Shown in pieces: positions 1 through 6,736 of a DNA stretch of 17,326 nt. The translations under genes were made by a program, and so were the position numbers. Each line of letters starts with the position of its first letter. Position 1 is the first letter of the stretch. This DNA is from Thermoplasmata archaeon (GTDB lineage Archaea > Thermoplasmatota > JAKEGO01): contig JAKEGO010000031.1 in the NCBI GenBank assembly GCA_022615805.1, positions 1 through 17,326 on the forward strand, written 5' to 3'. The notes below the pieces were generated by a model. It was not told where the DNA came from and ran no database searches. It saw nothing but the letters and a program-made list of their open reading frames with translations.

Positions 1-560
1 ATCCCCCCGGGAACCATGCGGGCGCCGACTTCGGCGGTGAGCCCCGGGCGCTCGCCCCCGCCGCCCCTCACCTCATGACGGCCGCGCTCCGCCGGCTGAA
101 GGAACACGCCCGCGGGCTCGATCACGCCGTCGCCTTCGAGGTCACCCACCACGGCCCCGCCCTCGGGACGCCGGCGTTCTTCATCGAGATCGGCTCATCG
201 GAGGCGGAGTGGCGCGACCCCGCGGCGGGGCGGGCCGTGGCCCAGGCCGTGGCCGACGTCATGGAGGGCGCCGAGCCGATGCCGGTCGTTCTGGTCGGCG
301 TCGGGGGAGGCCACTACGCCCCCCGCTTCACCGACATCGCCCTCGGGATGCGCGCCTCCTTCGGCCACATGATCCCCTCGTACCACATGGGCTCCTTCGA
401 TGCCGGGATGCTGGAGCGGGCGGCGCGCAACAGCGGCGCCGACGGCGTCTACGTCCACCGGAAGGGGCTCAGCGGGGAGCAGAGGGCGATGGTCCGCGAC
501 GCGATGGAGGAGCTCGGCCTGCGGCCCTACAGGGAGGCGGACCTGGGACCTCTGCCATGA
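1..560 (+). CDS. dtdA: D-aminoacyl-tRNA deacylase DtdA, 3' part (5' end outside window)
   Basis: This is the C-terminal 185 residues of the archaeal/plant (GEK1-type) D-aminoacyl-tRNA deacylase, which hydrolyses D-amino acids wrongly attached to tRNA in the cytoplasm. The frame is open from base 3 and already in motif there: GNHAGADFGGEPRALAP precedes the first internal ATG at 75, so that ATG is not the start. Further family blocks are FEVTHHGP, a PAFFIEIGSSEAEW segment and GGGHYAPRFTD; the family uses histidine-rich motifs of this kind to hold zinc. The family is about 270 residues long, so roughly 80-90 N-terminal residues are missing to the left. The stop TGA at 558-560 faces the convergent mutS end, leaving 26 bases between them. 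Nothing in the visible part looks broken. Confidence 0.93.
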   Translation, partial: PPGNHAGADFGGEPRALAPAAPHLMTAALRRLKEHARGLDHAVAFEVTHHGPALGTPAFFIEIGSSEAEWRDPAAGRAVAQAVADVMEGAEPMPVVLVGVGGGHYAPRFTDIALGMRASFGHMIPSYHMGSFDAGMLERAARNSGADGVYVHRKGLSGEQRAMVRDAMEELGLRPYREADLGPLP

Positions 561-586
561 CACGAAGTTGGGTCCGGATGGCCGCC

Positions 587-3172
587 TCACCTGCCGACCC
601 TCTTCCGAAGCTCGGCGAGCGCGTTCAGCGCCTCCACGGGCGTCATGTTCTCGACGTCCATCTCGCGCAGCGCGCGCTCCGCCTCGCTCTCATGGAAGAG
701 CACGTGCTGCGTCACCCGCTTCCTCGGCCGCGGCACGTCCGGGGTCTGCCGCCCCTCGAGGACCGCGAGTATCTCGTTCGATCGCTCGATGACGCTGGGC
801 GGAAGCCCGGCGAGCCTCGCGACCTGGATGCCGTACGACCGCAGGCTCGGTCCCGGGACCACCTTCCGGAGGAAGACGAGCCCGTGCCCCTCGTCGCTCA
901 CCGCGACGTTGAGGTTCCTCACGCCCTTGAGCCTCTCCTCCAGCGCGGTGAGCTCGTGATAGTGGGTCGCGAAGAGCGTCTTCGCGCCCGAGCGTTTCGG
1001 GTCGGCCATGTGCTCGGCGACCGCCCATGCGATGCTCATCCCGTCGAAGGTGCTGGTCCCGCGGCCGATCTCGTCGAGCAGGACGAGGCTCCGCCCGGTC
1101 GCCGAGTGGAGGATGTTCGCGAGCTCGAGCATCTCGACCATGAAGGTCGACTGACCGTGGACAAGGTCGTCGAATGCCCCGACCCTCGTGAATATCCGGT
1201 CGACGGTCCCGACGGTGGCGTGCTCCGCGGGGACGAAAGAACCGGCCTGGGCCATGAGCGTCACCAGGGCGACCTGGCGCATGTACGTCGACTTGCCGGC
1301 CATGTTCGGCCCCGTGATCAGCATCAGCCGATAGTCCCCGCCGTCGAGCCGTGTATCGTTCGGGACGAACGGCGCTTCGAGGTGCGCCTCGACGACCGGG
1401 TGCCTTCCGCCGATGATCACGATCTGGTCGCCCCCGTCGACGATGGGCCTGGCGTAATTCCCGAGGTCGGCGCGCTCTGCCAGTGCGGCAAGCGCGTCCA
1501 CGGTAGCGACCCCCTCGGCCATCGCCTTGATGTCGGCCGCCCGGGTCGCCACATCCTCGCGCAGCCTGTCGAAGAGCTCCTGCTCGAGGGACTCGATGCG
1601 GCCCCTGGCCCCGAGGACCCTGGCCTCGACCTCCTTCAGTTCGGGTGTGATGAACCGTTCAGCGTTGGCGAGGGTCTGCTTCCTCTCGTAGTCCTCCGGC
1701 GCCCTTTCGAGGTTGGCCCTCGACACCTCGATGTAGTAGCCGAAGACCTTGTTGTGCCCGATCCTGAGGCTCCTGATCCCCGTGCGAGCCCTCTCCCTGG
1801 CCTCGAAGGACGCCATCCATGCCCCGCCGTCCCTCAGGACGGCGCGCAGGCCGTCCAGCTCAGGCGAGTGGCCTTCCCGGAAGACGTTACCGTCCCGGGC
1901 GTGGGCCGGCGGATCGTCAACGATGGCCCCTCCGATGAGCGAGGCGACGTCCTCCAGGTCCGCCATACCGGCGATGGCGGCCGCGAGAAGCGGCGATGAC
2001 GGCGCGAGTCGCGTCCCCAGTTCGCCGCTGCGGACGATGGAGTCCCTGAGCGCGATGAGGTCCCTCGGAGAGGCCCTGGCGCCGACGACCCGGCCGACGA
2101 GCCTCTCGAGGTCGGCGATGTCGGAGAGGAGGCCCCGCGCCTCCTTCCTCGCGAGGACGTCCCGCCTGAGCTCGTCGACGGCGTCGAGCCTGGCGTTTAT
2201 CCTCTCCACGTCGAGCAGGGGTTCGCGGAGCCAGTGTGCCAGTCGCCTCGAGCCCATGGACGTGCGGGCCAGGTCGAGGACCTCGAAGAGCGTGTCCTGC
2301 CTCCCCCCGTCGCGCACGTTCTCGAACACCTCGAGGTCCCTGAGCGTGACCGGGTCGAGGACCATGTGGTCCGCGTCGCTGTAGACCCGGAGGGAGGATA
2401 CGTGCGAGAGGGTCCCGCCCTGCATCCTGCCCGCGTAATCGAGCGCGGACCCCGCCGCGGCGATCAGGGCGCTCCGGCCGGCGCAACCGAAACCGTCGAG
2501 GCTCGCTACCCCGAAGTGCCGCAGCAGCCTGTCGCGGGCGACATCCTCCTCGTAGGCAAGGGGGTCCCACGGAGTCATGACCGCGCCAGCGTCCCCCGCG
2601 GCCGAGGTCAGCGCCTCCGGCGCGGGCTCTCCTCTCGGGATGAGCACCTCCGCGGGGCTGAGCCGGACGATCTCGGCGGCGGCTTCCTCGACAGCGCCCT
2701 CCCCCTCCATCTCGGTGGCCATGAACTCGCCGGTGGAGGTATCGAGGGCGGCGATGCCAACGCGTCCTCCCGATATCGCGACGGAGGCCAGGTAATTGCT
2801 CGCGCTTCCCGATAGAAGGCTCTCCTCGACGACGGTGCCCGGCGTGATGACCCTGACCACCGCCCTCTCGACGAGCCCCTTCGCCTTGCTCGGGTCCTCC
2901 ATCTGCTCGCAGATGGCGACCCTGTGCCCCCTCTCGATGAGCCTGGCGAGGTACGCGTCGAGCGCGTGGTGCGGGATGCCCGCGAGAGGGACCTTCTCCC
3001 CATCCACCCCCTTGTCCCTCGCGGTGAGGACGATGTTCAGTTCCCTCGCGGCGACCCTCGCATCCTCGTAGAACGTCTCGTAGAAATCCCCCATCCTGAA
3101 GAGCAGGATGGCGTCCTCGTGCTGTGCCTTTATGGAAAGGTACTGCTTCATCAGGGGCGTGAGGTGTCCCAC
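587..3172 (-). CDS. mutS: DNA mismatch repair protein MutS (MutS1, full length)
   Basis: This ATPase recognises mismatches and small loops in DNA and starts repair. The mismatch-probing motif GDFYETF (Phe30 and Glu32 with the start chosen here) lies in domain I. The C-terminal ABC-type ATPase shows Walker A GPNMAGKST (621-629), Walker B with the DE pair at 700-701 (LVLLDEIGRG), and a helical tail ending EALNALAELRKR. The length of 861 residues matches bacterial MutS1 (E. coli 853). The start is taken as GTG at 3172 because the conserved LTPLMKQYL block, equivalent to the E. coli N-terminus, begins just after it and would be lost from the ATG at 3151; a longer frame to 3289 overlaps the upstream gene and reads as arginine/serine-rich non-family sequence. 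It begins 13 bases after the Lrp-like gene and is probably co-transcribed with it. No mutL is visible in the window. Codon use resembles the neighbours. Confidence 0.95.
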   Translation of the reverse strand: MGHLTPLMKQYLSIKAQHEDAILLFRMGDFYETFYEDARVAARELNIVLTARDKGVDGEKVPLAGIPHHALDAYLARLIERGHRVAICEQMEDPSKAKGLVERAVVRVITPGTVVEESLLSGSASNYLASVAISGGRVGIAALDTSTGEFMATEMEGEGAVEEAAAEIVRLSPAEVLIPRGEPAPEALTSAAGDAGAVMTPWDPLAYEEDVARDRLLRHFGVASLDGFGCAGRSALIAAAGSALDYAGRMQGGTLSHVSSLRVYSDADHMVLDPVTLRDLEVFENVRDGGRQDTLFEVLDLARTSMGSRRLAHWLREPLLDVERINARLDAVDELRRDVLARKEARGLLSDIADLERLVGRVVGARASPRDLIALRDSIVRSGELGTRLAPSSPLLAAAIAGMADLEDVASLIGGAIVDDPPAHARDGNVFREGHSPELDGLRAVLRDGGAWMASFEARERARTGIRSLRIGHNKVFGYYIEVSRANLERAPEDYERKQTLANAERFITPELKEVEARVLGARGRIESLEQELFDRLREDVATRAADIKAMAEGVATVDALAALAERADLGNYARPIVDGGDQIVIIGGRHPVVEAHLEAPFVPNDTRLDGGDYRLMLITGPNMAGKSTYMRQVALVTLMAQAGSFVPAEHATVGTVDRIFTRVGAFDDLVHGQSTFMVEMLELANILHSATGRSLVLLDEIGRGTSTFDGMSIAWAVAEHMADPKRSGAKTLFATHYHELTALEERLKGVRNLNVAVSDEGHGLVFLRKVVPGPSLRSYGIQVARLAGLPPSVIERSNEILAVLEGRQTPDVPRPRKRVTQHVLFHESEAERALREMDVENMTPVEALNALAELRKRVGR

Positions 3173-3185
3173 GGGAGCACCCGTC

Positions 3186-3416
3186 TCACTTGAAGACCGC
3201 ACCGGTGTAGGTCTTTGTACCCTTGATCCCCTCGACCTGGCGGATCTTCTCGACGATCTCGCTAAGGTGCGTGATACCCTCCGCCTCAACCTTCCCCATT
3301 ATATCGTATTCGCCGAAGAGCGGGTGTATCTCGACGATGCCCTCGGCCTTCTGGAGCGTCTTCAGTATCGCCTGCTCCATGCCGGGCTCGGTGCTGATGA
3401 GGACGTAAGCTATCAC
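3186..3416 (-). CDS. Stand-alone Lrp/AsnC ligand-binding (RAM) domain protein
   Basis: This is a small protein of about 76 residues consisting only of the Lrp/AsnC C-terminal ligand-binding fold, without the helix-turn-helix. Typical features are the opening strand IAYVLISTEPG, the HPLFGEYDIMGKVEAE block (family pattern GEYDI-x-KVEA) and the closing EGIKGTKTYT. Such 'SMRP'-type proteins bind amino acids or partner with full Lrp regulators; the ligand here is unknown. The start is GTG at 3416 (TTG at 3419 is possible). A TATA box at 3451-3458 with AAA upstream predicts transcription from about 3430, exactly at the Shine-Dalgarno GAGGTGA (3424-3430), 7 bases before the GTG. The upstream ATG at 3437 would lie outside that transcript. 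mutS follows 13 bases downstream, so the promoter probably serves both genes. Confidence 0.85.
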   Translation of the reverse strand: MIAYVLISTEPGMEQAILKTLQKAEGIVEIHPLFGEYDIMGKVEAEGITHLSEIVEKIRQVEGIKGTKTYTGAVFK

Positions 3417-3446
3417 CAATATCTCACCTCGGGCCATTATGGGCAG

Positions 3447-3466
3447 GGCACCATATAAGAGTTTGC
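3447..3466 (-). promoter_or_regulatory. BRE/TATA promoter of the Lrp-like/mutS unit
   Basis: Read on the minus strand, CAAACTCTTATATGG contains an A-rich BRE (3462-3464) followed by TTATAT (3453-3458). Normal archaeal spacing (BRE AA at -33/-34) puts the transcription start at about 3430, the first base of the Shine-Dalgarno GAGGTGA. Predicted from sequence only. Confidence 0.65.
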
Positions 3467-3499
3467 GGTTCGGTCGCCGACGGATCCGGAATGCCAATC

Positions 3500-3513
3500 A
3501 CGCCTTTCGGCGT
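3500..3513 (-). terminator. Small hairpin at the 3' end of pyrF
   Basis: Minus-strand ACGCC-GAAA-GGCGT forms a perfect 5-bp stem closed by a GAAA (GNRA) tetraloop. Its first base is the last base of the pyrF stop codon. It could stabilise or terminate the pyrF mRNA. There is no following T-tract, so a role in termination is uncertain. Confidence 0.4.
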
Positions 3514-4313
3514 CAGGATGGACGGGCGTTCGCGATGCGTTCGGCCATCTCCGCCGCCGCGCGGCCGGCCGCCTCCGCATAGTCCCCTTCACCCGAGGCG
3601 TAGATTATCGACCTAGAAGCGTTTATCAGCACCGGGCCGGTCCCCGAGGCGGCGGCCGGGGCCGCGAGGTCGCCCCCCTGGGCTCCAACGCCGGGGACCA
3701 GCAGCGGGGCGGCGGGGGCGATGCGCCTGACCTCGGCGATGGCCTCCGGCACGGTCGCGCCCACCACCAGGCCCGCGTTGCCATCCCCCATCTCGGCGGC
3801 CATCCTCGCTATCGCGATATAGAGCGGGACGTCCCCCGTCCTGGCGTTCTGGACCTCCCCGGCCGTTGGGTTGGAGGTCCGGCAGAGCACGAAGGTGCCG
3901 CGGTCGCGGCGCTCGAGGAACGGCAGGAGCGATTCCCGGCCTAGGTACGGGCTGACCGTGGCCGCATCGAAGCCCATCCTGTCGAAGATCGCGGTCGCGT
4001 ACATCCTCGCCGTGTTCCCTATGTCCCCCCTCTTCCCGTCGAGTATCGCGATCCTGTCGCGAGGTATGGCGCGCCTGACCTCCTCGAGGACCCAAACGCC
4101 CTCGTGACCCATGGCCTCGAAGAAAGCGGCGTTGGGCTTGAAGGCCGCCGCGTGCTCCCTGGTGGCTTCCACTGTCCTGAGGCAGAATTCCAGCACACCC
4201 TCCGGGGTCCTCGGAACGACCGCCGGGAGGTGGTCCGGGTCTGGGTCGAGCCCCACGCAGAGGAGCGAGCCCGACGACCCGATGGCGGCGTTGAGCCTGT
4301 CCCTGAACATCAT
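3513..4313 (-). CDS. pyrF: Orotidine 5'-phosphate decarboxylase (type 2)
   Basis: This enzyme decarboxylates OMP to UMP, the last step of de novo pyrimidine synthesis. The TIM-barrel motifs are in order: LCVGLDPD (18-25), FKPNAAFFE (58-66), the catalytic LDGKRGDIGNTA with Asp92, Lys94 and Asp97, SPYLG (121-125), and the phosphate-binding LLVPGVGAQGGD near the end. The length (266 residues) and the KRGDIGNTA form match the 'type 2' enzymes of many bacteria (family usually about 270), not the shorter type typical of archaea. The start is the ATG at 4313: a BRE/TATA (4335-4349) puts transcription onto that base, so the message is probably leaderless. A longer in-frame extension upstream crosses this promoter and is rejected. 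It is divergent from the JAMM gene. Confidence 0.95.
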   Translation of the reverse strand: MMFRDRLNAAIGSSGSLLCVGLDPDPDHLPAVVPRTPEGVLEFCLRTVEATREHAAAFKPNAAFFEAMGHEGVWVLEEVRRAIPRDRIAILDGKRGDIGNTARMYATAIFDRMGFDAATVSPYLGRESLLPFLERRDRGTFVLCRTSNPTAGEVQNARTGDVPLYIAIARMAAEMGDGNAGLVVGATVPEAIAEVRRIAPAAPLLVPGVGAQGGDLAAPAAASGTGPVLINASRSIIYASGEGDYAEAAGRAAAEMAERIANARPS

Positions 4314-4334
4314 CCACGAAGCATCGGGGACCGG

Positions 4335-4349
4335 ATAGTTATGCCTTTT
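4335..4349 (-). promoter_or_regulatory. BRE/TATA promoter of pyrF (leaderless)
   Basis: Minus-strand AAAAGGCATAACTAT: the A-tract (4346-4349) lies 33-36 bases before the ATG at 4313 and CATAACTA sits at about -27, the standard archaeal geometry for transcription starting at the start codon. Confidence 0.6.
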
Positions 4350-4452
4350 CCCGGGATCGACAGGGCGTCCACCGCGCGGTCTCGCCCGGGTCTGGCAGGC
4401 GCCACGCATCTCTAGACCGGGCGCCCAAACGGCATCCCTGGGTGTCCGTTCC

Positions 4453-4466
4453 GAACAGTATAATAG
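4453..4466 (+). promoter_or_regulatory. BRE/TATA promoter of the JAMM gene (leaderless)
   Basis: GAACAGTATAATAG: the AA of the BRE at 4454-4455 is 33-34 bases before the ATG at 4488 and TATAAT is centred at about -27. The message should start on the ATG itself. An inverted repeat (4472-4486) fills most of the space between TATA box and start. Confidence 0.65.
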
Positions 4467-4471
4467 ACCGA

Positions 4472-4486
4472 ACGCCGTAGCGGCGT
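4472..4486 (+). repeat. Perfect inverted repeat between TATA box and start of JAMM gene
   Basis: ACGCCG-TAG-CGGCGT, 6-bp arms with a 3-base spacer, ending one base before the start codon. If transcription starts at the ATG, this is not in the RNA, so it would act as DNA, for example as a repressor-binding site. Chance occurrence in G+C-rich DNA is possible. Confidence 0.45.
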
Positions 4487-4487
4487 C

Positions 4488-4865
4488 ATGCTCCGTCGAG
4501 TGGCGAGGGACCTCCTCGAGATGGCCATCGAGGCTTCCCGCGACAGCCATCCGAACGAGTTCGGCGCCCTGCTGCGCCGGAACGGCGATGTGATAGACGA
4601 GCTCCTCCTGCTTCCGGGCACCATATCAGGCACCGACAGCGCGCTCTTCAGGCTCCACATGCTCCCCATCGATCCCACCGTTGCGGGCAGCCTTCACAGC
4701 CACCCCTCGCCCCACCCCTATCCCTCCGACGCGGACATCGAGTTCTTCGGCCGCCTTGGAGAGGTCCATATAATCGTTGCCAGCCCTTACAACATGCGGT
4801 CATGGAGGGCGTACGACAGACGCGGGGAGCCGCTGGAGCTCGAGGTGGTCCGGCACCGTCGATGA
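4488..4865 (+). CDS. JAMM/MPN+ metalloprotease (possible desampylase)
   Basis: This is a 125-residue single-domain JAB1/MPN/Mov34 protein. The complete zinc-protease signature is present: Glu24 (NEFGALL), then H70-S-H72-x7-S80-x2-D83 (HSHPSPHPYPSDAD), matching E...HxH-x7-S-x2-D exactly. Related archaeal stand-alone JAMM proteins (HvJAMM1 of Haloferax) remove ubiquitin-like SAMP modifiers from proteins; other members act in sulfur-carrier processing. The substrate here is inferred, not shown; no ubiquitin-like or E1-like gene lies in the window. The ATG at 4488 is supported by a TATA box that predicts a leaderless message. It has no membrane segment or signal peptide, so it is cytoplasmic. It converges on the acyl-CoA synthetase gene with 50 bases between the stops. 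Confidence 0.88.
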   Translation: MLRRVARDLLEMAIEASRDSHPNEFGALLRRNGDVIDELLLLPGTISGTDSALFRLHMLPIDPTVAGSLHSHPSPHPYPSDADIEFFGRLGEVHIIVASPYNMRSWRAYDRRGEPLELEVVRHRR

Positions 4866-4915
4866 CGCGGTCGGGCGGATGCTGGATCGGCAGCAACGGC
4901 GGGGTGCAGGGCAGG

Positions 4916-6565
4916 TCATTTCTTCCTCAGTTCCCTGCGCAGTATCTTGCCCGACACCGTCTTGGGAAGATCCTCCGCGTACTCGATGATCCGCGGGTAC
5001 TTGTACGGCGCCGTGCCCTTTTTCACGTGGTCCTGCAGTTCCCGGGTGAGCGCCTCCGATGGCTCGTAACCGTGGGCCAGGACGACGTTGGCCTTCACGA
5101 CGATCCCCCGTATCCCCTCGGGGTCCTCGACGCCGACGACCGCGCATTCGGCCACCGCCGGGTGCGTCATCAGGGCGGACTCGACCTCGAACGGTCCGAT
5201 CCTGTACCCGGAGGACTTTATCACGTCGTCGGAGCGGCCAACGAACCAGAAGTAGCCGTCCGCATCGACGTATCCGCGGTCGCCGGTGTAGTAGAAGTCG
5301 CCCCTGAACGCCTTTGCCATCTCCTCGGGGTCCTTCCAGTACTCGAGCATGAGGCCGGGCGGGCGCCCGCCGCCCAGGTAGATGGCGATGTTGCCCTCCT
5401 CGCCGTCAGGGACCGGTCCGCCCTCATCGTCGACGATCCGAACGTCGTGCCCGGGCGTCGGCTTCCCCATCGAGCCGTACCGGAGCGGGAAGCGGGGGGT
5501 GTTGGCGACGATGCACACGGTCTCGGTCTGTCCGTAGAAGTCGTATATCTCGAGGCCGAAAGCATCGTGCCAGACCCTGATGACCTCCGGGTTCAAAGGC
5601 TCCCCCGCCGACATGCAGTGCCTCAACGTCAGCCTGTACCTGCGCAGGTCCTTCTGTATGAGCATCCTGTACACGGTCGGGGGCGCGCAGAAGGACGTAA
5701 CGCCATAGCGCTCCATGAGCTCAAGGAGCTTGTCCGGGACGAAACGGCCCGGGGTCTCCCACTGGATGATGGCCGCGCCAACGATCATCTGGCCGAAGAG
5801 CTTCCCCCAGGCGGCCTTCGCCCAGCCGGTGTCCGATACGGTCCAGTGGAGGTCCGTCGGCCTCAGGTCCTGCGCGTACCGGGCCGTCACCTCGTGGGCG
5901 AGGGCGTACCTCTGCGCGTGCAGCACCATCTTCGGATGCCCCGTCGTGCCGGACGTGAAGTAGATCCACATCGGGTCGTCAGACCTCGTGGCCTCGACAT
6001 CCACTCGGGATAGCAAGGGGGATGCCGCCGCCATCTCCGATGTGTAGCAGGTCCATCCCTCCATGTGGCAGTCGATCGACATGAGGTGCCTCACCGACGG
6101 GCACTTATCGACCACGCGCTCGATGCGGCCGGTGTGGACCATGTCCGTGATGACCATCGTTGCCTCGGAGCGGTTCAGCCGGTACTCGATGTCCTTCGGC
6201 GTGAGCTGGGTCGTGCCGGGCATCGGGACGACGCCTAGCTTGATCATGCCGATCATCACGATGTACCATTCGGGCACGCTGTTCAGGATGACGAGGGCCC
6301 TGTCCCCCTTCCGTAGGCCCATCCCGCGTAGCACGTTCGCGAAGCGGTTCGACTCCTGGCTTAGCGTGTAGAAGGTGTGATAGCGGGCGGAATCGCCGCT
6401 CTGGTCCACGGATATAAGGGCGAGTTTCGTCCTGTCCTCCGCCCACTTGTCCACGATATCGAACCCGAAATTGAACTCCAGCGGCACGTCGAGCCCTTCG
6501 GCCCGGCGATCTCGCGCGGCGTGCCCGTTCCCCGGTGTTACAGACCGAACGTGCGATCGAGACAT
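4916..6565 (-). CDS. Acyl-CoA synthetase, AMP-forming, MACS-like (ANL superfamily)
   Basis: This adenylate-forming ligase activates a carboxylic acid with ATP and then transfers it to CoA. Core motifs are in order: the phosphate loop TSGTTGHPK (204-212), DFYGQTET (342-349), TGDRG (427-431), the hinge GRSDDVIKSSGYRI (443-456), and PKTVSGKILRREL with the adenylation lysine Lys540. The length of 549 residues fits medium-chain acyl-CoA or acetyl-CoA-type synthetases; the N-terminal FNFGFDIVDKWAED block is typical of the MACS branch found in archaea. The precise acid (short- or medium-chain fatty acid, branched or aromatic acid) cannot be read from sequence. The start ATG at 6565 has GGTGA 7 bases upstream and a TATA box at 6598-6606. 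It is monocistronic and divergent from ribK, 171 bases away. Confidence 0.93.
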   Translation of the reverse strand: MSRSHVRSVTPGNGHAARDRRAEGLDVPLEFNFGFDIVDKWAEDRTKLALISVDQSGDSARYHTFYTLSQESNRFANVLRGMGLRKGDRALVILNSVPEWYIVMIGMIKLGVVPMPGTTQLTPKDIEYRLNRSEATMVITDMVHTGRIERVVDKCPSVRHLMSIDCHMEGWTCYTSEMAAASPLLSRVDVEATRSDDPMWIYFTSGTTGHPKMVLHAQRYALAHEVTARYAQDLRPTDLHWTVSDTGWAKAAWGKLFGQMIVGAAIIQWETPGRFVPDKLLELMERYGVTSFCAPPTVYRMLIQKDLRRYRLTLRHCMSAGEPLNPEVIRVWHDAFGLEIYDFYGQTETVCIVANTPRFPLRYGSMGKPTPGHDVRIVDDEGGPVPDGEEGNIAIYLGGGRPPGLMLEYWKDPEEMAKAFRGDFYYTGDRGYVDADGYFWFVGRSDDVIKSSGYRIGPFEVESALMTHPAVAECAVVGVEDPEGIRGIVVKANVVLAHGYEPSEALTRELQDHVKKGTAPYKYPRIIEYAEDLPKTVSGKILRRELRKK

Positions 6566-6572
6566 ACTGCGT

Positions 6573-6606
6573 TCACCGGTGGCACATCCTGGTTCCCCTA
6601 TAAATA
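6573..6606 (-). promoter_or_regulatory. TATA box and Shine-Dalgarno of acyl-CoA synthetase gene
   Basis: Minus-strand TATTTATAG (6598-6606) predicts transcription from about 6576. The short leader would begin at GGTGA (6573-6577), which stands 7 bases before the ATG at 6565. The gene therefore differs from its leaderless neighbours in having a ribosome-binding site. Confidence 0.6.
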
Positions 6607-6705
6607 CCGGACAGCGAAAGCGGACCCGTATCGACCGGCGACGGAACGCGATCCGGGGCGGCCCTGGCGAACGATGCGCGGCGTCTTTTCGATGGCCTCG
6701 ATACT

Positions 6706-6713
6706 CTTAATTA
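6706..6713 (+). promoter_or_regulatory. TATA box of ribK (leaderless)
   Basis: CTTAATTA is centred 27 bases before the ATG at 6737, predicting a leaderless transcript. An in-frame GTG or ATG further upstream would lie before the transcription start. No clear BRE is visible. Confidence 0.5.
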
Positions 6714-6736
6714 CGCATCGCCGCATCATCCGGGGG

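Noticed and set aside
209..1999. Plus-strand open frame of 596 codons opposite mutS
   Set aside because: Low-complexity Arg/Gly-rich start, no recognisable domain, and it runs across dtdA and the intact mutS on the other strand.
4314..4550. N-terminal extension of pyrF
   Set aside because: The in-frame extension crosses the pyrF promoter and part of the divergent spacer, and has no similarity to the family; a leaderless start at 4313 fits better.
4802..6013. Plus-strand open frame of 403 codons opposite the acyl-CoA synthetase gene
   Set aside because: No motif; the minus strand holds all ANL-superfamily motifs in order.
4488..6565. A ubiquitin-like pathway linking the JAMM protease and the AMP-forming ligase next to it
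   Set aside because: The ligase is a normal acyl-CoA synthetase, not an E1-like ThiF/UbaA protein, and the two genes are convergent, not in an operon.
6377..6736. N-terminal extension of ribK
   Set aside because: It overlaps the divergent acyl-CoA synthetase gene and both promoters; the family N-terminus begins at MNYRDLQ.
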